NCBI GenBank assembly: GCA_000717735.1
Contig: JOBE01000051.1
Span: forward strand, 1 to 50,780
Reading direction: 5' to 3'
Length of the DNA stretch: 50,780 nt
DNA from: Streptomyces griseoluteus
GTDB taxonomy: Bacteria; Actinomycetota; Actinomycetes; Streptomycetales; Streptomycetaceae
The notes under the pieces are model-generated. The model searched no databases. It was not told where the DNA came from and saw nothing but the letters and a program-made list of their open reading frames with translations. Both the position numbers and the translations under genes were made by a program. Below, piece by piece: positions 45,930 to 50,780 of the stretch; positions within the stretch are counted from its first letter, which is position 1, and every line of letters begins with the position of its first letter.

Positions 45930-46200
45930 CGGAGCGAGGGCGGCCGGCAGGCGGGTGCCCAGATTCCGCCTCGCGCTGTCGGTGTCCGGGTGGGCGTCGA
46001 AGCCCGTCCAGTCGACCTCGCGGACCGCGTTCTCGAACATCCTGAGGCTCAGCGGTTCGTCCAGGCGGACTGGCCACTCGTCCGCCTCGCGCAGCACCGT
46101 CTCCAGGAGGGCGAGTGGCAGGGTGCAGCTCTCGGCGAGGAGAACCGTGTCGTAGAACGACCTGCCGGGCGTCAGCGGCGGCCTCCCGGCCGGCGACTCC
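45930..46200 (-). pseudogene. Coding-like segment of unknown protein without a clear start
   Basis: On the minus strand this stretch reads SFYDTVLLAESCTLPLALL, continuing through DEPLSLRMFENAVREVDW to RNLGTRLPAALAPVL, with strongly GC-rich third positions as in real genes. The frame continues without a stop into the ATP-binding gene, but the link (about 45753-45930) looks random. No start codon with a binding site is found upstream. It may be a remnant of an unrecognised gene, possibly broken by a frameshift. Confidence 0.4.
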
Positions 46201-46313
46201 GAGACCGTTGAGCGTGGTCGTGATGGTTCCCACCGACCACTCCGTCCGCCGGGCGACGTTCCCACGTGGCATCCGTCGAGATCACCCCGCCCCATGCCCA
46301 CGTCGACGGTCCG

Positions 46314-46862
46314 TCAGCCGCCCAGGATCTCGTCGTTCGGATCGAAGGCGTGGTCGTCGACCGGCAGGTTGTCGAGGATGTCGGAGTGGATCTCGCCGGT
46401 GAGCACGGACAGGATGAACCGGGTGCTGGGCACCGGGTGGTACTCCCACTCCGGTCCACGGCCCGCGTTCGCCAGGACGGTCCAGTCCTCAGGGCGCACG
46501 TCCTTGCCGGTGAGCCAGTAGAGGTAAGCGCCGGTCCCCTCGATGTACGCGAAGGGAAGCAGCCCCGCTCCCTCGGCCTCCAGCTGCTCGGGACGGGGCT
46601 CGGGACCGATCTCCCACAGCCGGGCCAGCACCTCGGCGCGCTCCTCCTTCATGGCCAGGAGGTCGTAGTCGGGGTCGGCGCAGTCGGGCTCCAGGATCCA
46701 GATCGTCTCGTCGAAGACGCCCCCGCCGTAGGTGTCGACGAGGTCCTTGAAGTCCTCCGGCAGGGCGCTGCCCAGGCGGGCCTCGACGTCGGGCCAGGCC
46801 CGCGGCTGACGCTCCGCCGGGGGCGGGACGATGTGGGTGAGCTGTTCCACGTCAGGGTGCAT
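46314..46862 (-). CDS. SUKH (SMI1/KNR4) family immunity protein
   Basis: The 182-residue protein matches the SUKH fold: WPDVEARLGSALPEDFKDLVDTYGGG at the start, then LLPFAYIEGTGAYLYWLTG and an FILSVLTGEI segment. SUKH proteins neutralise nuclease toxins encoded beside them. It begins 22 bases after the stop of the RHS gene, with GGAG before the ATG at 46862, so it is probably the antidote to that protein's C-terminal nuclease. Confidence 0.92.
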   Translation of the reverse strand: MHPDVEQLTHIVPPPAERQPRAWPDVEARLGSALPEDFKDLVDTYGGGVFDETIWILEPDCADPDYDLLAMKEERAEVLARLWEIGPEPRPEQLEAEGAGLLPFAYIEGTGAYLYWLTGKDVRPEDWTVLANAGRGPEWEYHPVPSTRFILSVLTGEIHSDILDNLPVDDHAFDPNDEILGG

Positions 46863-46884
46863 CAGGGTGTCTCCGGGAGAGGGC

Positions 46885-49800
46885 TCAGGGCTTGGGGACG
46901 TTCAGGATAGTGATGTGGTTGGTCGGGGACGCGCCTTCGTAGGGGGTGAACTGGAACCCCTTGTTTCCGGTGGCGTGGATCGACAGGCCGATCGGGACCA
47001 GGTCGGTCGGGCTGTTGGTCCGGTAGATCGGGGTCACCGTGTAGTCGATCGTCTCGTTGTTCTTGTCCACGGCGTGCCGGATCTGGTCCTCGATCGCCTT
47101 CATGACCGGGCTGTTGGCGTTGCGGTGCATGGCCACGAAGTTGCGGGTGTCCTTGTTGGAGCCGCCGATCTGGGCGCCGAGCAGGTGGGTCTTGTTCCAG
47201 CCCTTGTACTTCTGGTAGCCGACGACGTTCGTCGGCGGCTTGGTCTTGCCGCCCGTCATGCCCGGTTCGATCTTCGCCCGCATGGTGCCGGACCGGCCGC
47301 CCGGTCCGGTGCTGAACCGGACGCGGCCGCCCCAGGTGGGGTCGGTCTCGTCGCACGGCGTCAGGCCGAGCGGATCCTGGAGGGTGAAGGGGTTGTCGAC
47401 GTAGGCGAACGGGTTGGGGCCCGGGTCGAGCCCGAGCGGGTCGAGCGTGAGGTAGCGCGCCGTCTCGGGGTCGTAGTGGCGGAAGTAGTTGTGGTGGAGT
47501 CCGGTCTCCGGGTCGTGGTACTGGCCGGGGAAGCGCAGCGGTGTGTACGCGGAGGCGTCCCGGTTCCACACGGTGACGCCCCAGACGGTGCTGCGGCTGT
47601 GCCAGGCGATGTGCCCGGTCTCGTCGACCATCTCGGTCGGCGTGCCGACGAGATCCGTCACGATGGCGAAGAAGCGCTGGTCGACGATGTCCTGCGGGGC
47701 TTCGGCGGCCGACTTGCTCTCGACCTGGAGCAGCGGCCGGTAGCCGTCGTGCTCCCAGGTCAGATGGACCGCTTCGGCGGTGTCAGGGCCCCGCGTGGTC
47801 TGCTCGACCAAGGTGCTGCCGTCCCAGGAGAACAGCGTCTCCTCGACGACGGACGCGCCGTCGGGTGCCAGCCGCTCCTTCGCCACGCGGCGGCCGAGCG
47901 GGTCGTACCGGTAGCGCCAGCGGGTCCCGTCGGGGGTGGTGACGGCCGTGAGGCGGTCCTCCGCGTCCCAGGTGTAGCGCCAGGTGTCCGGCTTGCGGGA
48001 CAGTCGGGTCTTCTGACGCAGCACCACGCGGCCCTGGGCGTCGTGCTCGTAACGCACGGCCCCGGCACCGACGAGGCGGCTGCCCTCGTAGCGCCGCTCG
48101 CCGGTGGCCTCCGCCCCTGGCATGCCGGCGGGCCAGGAGGCATGGCGCTGGTTGCCCGCCTCGTCGTACGCGTAGTTCTCCTGCCATCCGGGTCCCTCGG
48201 CGGCGGTGACGCGCCCGGCGCTGTCGAGGGAGAAGGAGCGACGTGTGGCCCGGGAGCCGGTGACGGCGAGCAGTCGCCCGTCCTGGTCCCAGCTGTAGCG
48301 GCGTTCCCTGCGGCGGTCCGATGCGGCGGCGCTGTCGGCGGGCTCGGGGGCGGACGGGGTGAGCGGGGTGAGGACCTGGGCCTCCAGCCGGCCGACAGGG
48401 TTCCAGGTGTGGGCGAGCCGGAAGACGTCATCGAGGGTCCGGGTGGTCTCGCGGCCGACGGAGTTGTGGGTGAACCGCAGGGTACGGCCGGCGATGGTGA
48501 GCGCGTCGCGGTGGCCCGCCTCGCCGTAGGACTGCCGGGTCACGGTCCCGGAGGGCGTGGTGCGGGTCAGCCGGCGGCCGGCGGCGTCGCAGGTGGTGGT
48601 CACGGTCCTGCCGTCGATGGTCTCGGCGACGACGCGGCCGACCGCGTCGTAGGCGTACTCCAGGACGGACTCGGGTGACTCGGCCCGCAGGAGGCGTCCG
48701 TCGGCGTCGTGCGAGTAGTGGACGCGGTGACCGGCGATGTCCTTCTCGACGAGGTTGCCGACGCTGTCGTACCGGTAGTCGGTGGTCTGCCCCAGCGCGT
48801 TGGTGCGGCTGGTGAGCATGCCCGCCGCGTCGTACGCGTAGGAGGTGGTGCTGCCGTCGTAGTCGGTCTCGGCGATCATCCGGCCGGTCGCGTCGTAGGT
48901 GTAACCCCAGGTCAGCCCGTGGGCTTCGGTGGTCGCGACGAGCCGCCGCTCGGTGTCGTGGCGGAAGCCGATCCGCGCGCCGTCCGGGTTCCTGATCTCG
49001 GTCGGCAGGTCGAAGTGGGTGTAAGCGTACGTGGTGGTCCGCCCCGACGGGTCCGTGTACCGGACGCAGTTGCCCTCACCGTCGTACGCCCAATGCTCGG
49101 TGGTGCCGACGGAGGACGTGCGCGAGGTCAGAGCGCCTTCGACGGACCAGGTCAGCCGCGTGCTTCCGCCGAGCGGGTCGGTGACCTCGGCCGGCCGGCC
49201 GAACGCGTCGTAGCCGCACCGGGTGACCGCCCCGGTGGGGTCCGTCAGAGAGGTGGCCAGCCCTGCCCGATCGCGGCCGATGGCCACCGTGTTGCCGATC
49301 GGATCGGTGACGCCGGTGGTGGCGCCCCGCCCGTTGTAGGTGTAGGTGGTGCGGGCGCCCGCGGGGTCGGTGAGCACCGTGCGGTTCCCGTGCTCGTCGT
49401 ACTGGTGGTGCCAGGTCGCGCCGTTCGGCTCGGTCACGGTGGCGGGGAGACCGAGTTCGTTGTACGAGACGCCGGTGATCCGCCCGTCGGGCCGCAGGAC
49501 GCTCGTGGGACGTCCCTCGTCGTCGTAGGTGATGCGCACCGTCGCCCCGAGCGGGTCGCCGGCGGAGACGACGCGGTCGTGTTCGTCGTACGCGGTGGTG
49601 CTGGTGTGGCCGAGGGCGTCCGTCCACGCGACCAGCCGGTAACGGGCGTCGAACCGGAACGCGGTGGTCGCCCCGGTGGAGTCGGTGTAACGAGTGGTCC
49701 TGTCGGACTCGTCGGCGTGGTCGTAGGACAGCGTGGCGGACATGATGCCGTCGGGGCCGACCGTCTCGGCCACGCGGCCCGCGGAGTCGTACACGTAGCG

Positions 49801-50780
49801 GAACGTGCTGTCGTTGCGGTCCGTCCACGAGGTGATCCGGGCGTCCCCGTCGTACGCGAACCGGGACGGCAGCCCCGAGGAGTTGGTGACCCGGGCGAGG
49901 TTGCCGTGCTCGTCGTAGCCGTAGGACAGCACGGTGACGGGCCCCGTCGGGGTGCGCACGGAGAGCTCCGCGATCCGGCTGCCGTCGGTGGTCAACTGCA
50001 CCTGGTAGCCGCCGTCGTGGGTGATGACGCTCGGGAAGCCGTCCGGGCGGCGGGCGAAGGTGACGCCGTTGCCGTGACGGTCCTCCACCTCGGACAGCCA
50101 GTACGCGGTGGACACCGCGTAGGGGTCGCCGGTGAAGTACCGGGAGAGACCGGTGTCGGGATCGGTGACGCGGTACGTCATCCGGGCGTCCGCCTCTTCG
50201 CTGTGCGACAGCGCCAGACGCGGGCCCTCCAGGGGCAGGACCGGATCGTCCCCGGCGGCGGGAACCCGGGGGTAGACCAGGAGGCTACCGTCCTCCCGGG
50301 CCCATATGAGCCCACCCCCCGCCGGATCGACCTCCAGGCGCTCGTCCAGCGTGGAGGCCCAACTGCGGCCGAACCACTGGCCGTAGCGGTACTGCGAGAG
50401 GTGGACCCGGCGCAGGGTCAGGGGAAGGACGCCCGGCAGGTCGAGGTCGGTCTGCGCCAGGATCATCTCCCCCGTCGCCACGTCGATGGGGTCGCCCTCG
50501 CAGTGCGTCTTGTCCAGCGGGATGCTGTTGCGCTGCGCGTCCCCGCGGGCGCTGCGCAGGGCGTTGGGCCGGGTACGGACGTCGTCGTCGCGGCGCCGGT
50601 CGCCGGGGCCCGGCTTGCCGGAGCCGCCCTTGGCGTCGTCGTGGTCGCCCTTGCGCTGGCGCGCGAGACGATCACGAATCGCGTCGTCGTTGTTCTTGTG
50701 GTCCTTGGAGATCTGCTTGACGGCCTTGGGGAGGGTGTCACCGATGTGGTCGCCCATGGTCTTGGCGGACTTGACCAGGG
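46885..50780 (-). CDS. RHS-repeat protein with C-terminal nuclease-like toxin domain (5' end beyond window)
   Basis: About 1,297 codons are visible; the frame continues past the window edge (LVKSAKT precedes the M at 50757), so the start is missing. Residues before about 80 are charged. A DUF6531-like segment (CEGDPIDVATGEMILAQTDLDLPG) leads into more than twenty YD/RHS repeats. The RHS core end is RFPGQYHDPETGLHHNYFRHYDPETARYLTLDPLGL, after which the sequence changes. The last 130 residues carry NKTHLLGAQIGGSNKDTRNFV and VTPIYRTNSPTDLVPIGL, resembling His-Me-finger DNA/RNA non-specific endonucleases, with H near the THLLGAQ motif. Such tips are delivered into rival cells. The SUKH gene downstream is the likely immunity gene. 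Confidence 0.93.
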   Translation of the reverse strand, partial: LVKSAKTMGDHIGDTLPKAVKQISKDHKNNDDAIRDRLARQRKGDHDDAKGGSGKPGPGDRRRDDDVRTRPNALRSARGDAQRNSIPLDKTHCEGDPIDVATGEMILAQTDLDLPGVLPLTLRRVHLSQYRYGQWFGRSWASTLDERLEVDPAGGGLIWAREDGSLLVYPRVPAAGDDPVLPLEGPRLALSHSEEADARMTYRVTDPDTGLSRYFTGDPYAVSTAYWLSEVEDRHGNGVTFARRPDGFPSVITHDGGYQVQLTTDGSRIAELSVRTPTGPVTVLSYGYDEHGNLARVTNSSGLPSRFAYDGDARITSWTDRNDSTFRYVYDSAGRVAETVGPDGIMSATLSYDHADESDRTTRYTDSTGATTAFRFDARYRLVAWTDALGHTSTTAYDEHDRVVSAGDPLGATVRITYDDEGRPTSVLRPDGRITGVSYNELGLPATVTEPNGATWHHQYDEHGNRTVLTDPAGARTTYTYNGRGATTGVTDPIGNTVAIGRDRAGLATSLTDPTGAVTRCGYDAFGRPAEVTDPLGGSTRLTWSVEGALTSRTSSVGTTEHWAYDGEGNCVRYTDPSGRTTTYAYTHFDLPTEIRNPDGARIGFRHDTERRLVATTEAHGLTWGYTYDATGRMIAETDYDGSTTSYAYDAAGMLTSRTNALGQTTDYRYDSVGNLVEKDIAGHRVHYSHDADGRLLRAESPESVLEYAYDAVGRVVAETIDGRTVTTTCDAAGRRLTRTTPSGTVTRQSYGEAGHRDALTIAGRTLRFTHNSVGRETTRTLDDVFRLAHTWNPVGRLEAQVLTPLTPSAPEPADSAAASDRRRERRYSWDQDGRLLAVTGSRATRRSFSLDSAGRVTAAEGPGWQENYAYDEAGNQRHASWPAGMPGAEATGERRYEGSRLVGAGAVRYEHDAQGRVVLRQKTRLSRKPDTWRYTWDAEDRLTAVTTPDGTRWRYRYDPLGRRVAKERLAPDGASVVEETLFSWDGSTLVEQTTRGPDTAEAVHLTWEHDGYRPLLQVESKSAAEAPQDIVDQRFFAIVTDLVGTPTEMVDETGHIAWHSRSTVWGVTVWNRDASAYTPLRFPGQYHDPETGLHHNYFRHYDPETARYLTLDPLGLDPGPNPFAYVDNPFTLQDPLGLTPCDETDPTWGGRVRFSTGPGGRSGTMRAKIEPGMTGGKTKPPTNVVGYQKYKGWNKTHLLGAQIGGSNKDTRNFVAMHRNANSPVMKAIEDQIRHAVDKNNETIDYTVTPIYRTNSPTDLVPIGLSIHATGNKGFQFTPYEGASPTNHITILNVPKP

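Noticed and set aside
46885..50780. CRISPR-like or tandem DNA repeats suggested by recurring GTCGTA-type words
   Set aside because: The periodicity comes from coded YD/RHS repeats; there are no constant-length direct repeats and spacers.

Overview
The window looks like chromosomal DNA of a Streptomyces or close relative. GC content is very high, codon third positions are GC-rich, GTG and TTG starts are common, and many secreted enzymes carry Sec or Tat signal peptides. Several proteins are of typical Streptomyces kinds: a XlnA-type xylanase, ricin-type lectin modules on hydrolases, an ABC sugar importer without its own ATPase, and an RHS protein. The first 52 bases are not genomic. They match an Illumina Nextera index-2 adapter, so position 1 is a raw contig end.

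Region 1 (154-17445) is a plant-cell-wall locus. On the minus strand lie a secreted endonuclease/phosphatase-fold enzyme with a jacalin lectin, a ricin-lectin esterase, a XlnA-like GH10 xylanase and a LacI-family repressor. Divergent from the repressor, nine tightly packed or overlapping plus-strand genes run from 6340 to 16052: sugar-binding lipoprotein, two permeases, GH30, a second GH10, Gfo/Idh/MocA oxidoreductase, PmoA-like protein, cupin protein and a ricin-lectin GH62 arabinofuranosidase. They end at a strong terminator. A secreted aldose 1-epimerase with its own promoter follows. Palindromes of the form CGAAA-N3-TTTCG lie at the xylanase and importer promoters, with looser variants at the repressor and epimerase promoters, which suggests one xylan regulon: secreted enzymes cut decorated xylan, the importer takes up fragments, and the three uncharacterised proteins act on products inside the cell.

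Region 2 (17477-31861) is mixed: an ion channel, a small membrane protein, a large subtilisin-like protease followed by an HTH regulator, an acyl-CoA ligase, an unusual aldehyde dehydrogenase, and a solitary DnaK. It holds two joints at which the 5' part of one gene runs directly into the 3' part of an unrelated gene (gluconokinase into DUF2254 near 18928; NmrA-family protein into an MFS transporter near 29383).

Region 3 (31862-40238) is minus-strand: an FKBP isomerase; a three-gene unit of 2OG-Fe(II) oxygenase, unknown protein and GT2 glycosyltransferase; and a coupled unit of GMC oxidoreductase, patatin-like phospholipase and membrane metallophosphoesterase. A 16-bp direct repeat separates the two units.

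Region 4 (40239-50780) has small unknown proteins, a secreted lipase, a SRPBCC protein, a PRC-barrel protein, an RsbW-like ATP-binding protein, a SUKH immunity protein, and a large RHS protein with a nuclease-like C-terminus whose 5' end runs off the window. No rRNA, tRNA, CRISPR array or insertion sequence was recognised.
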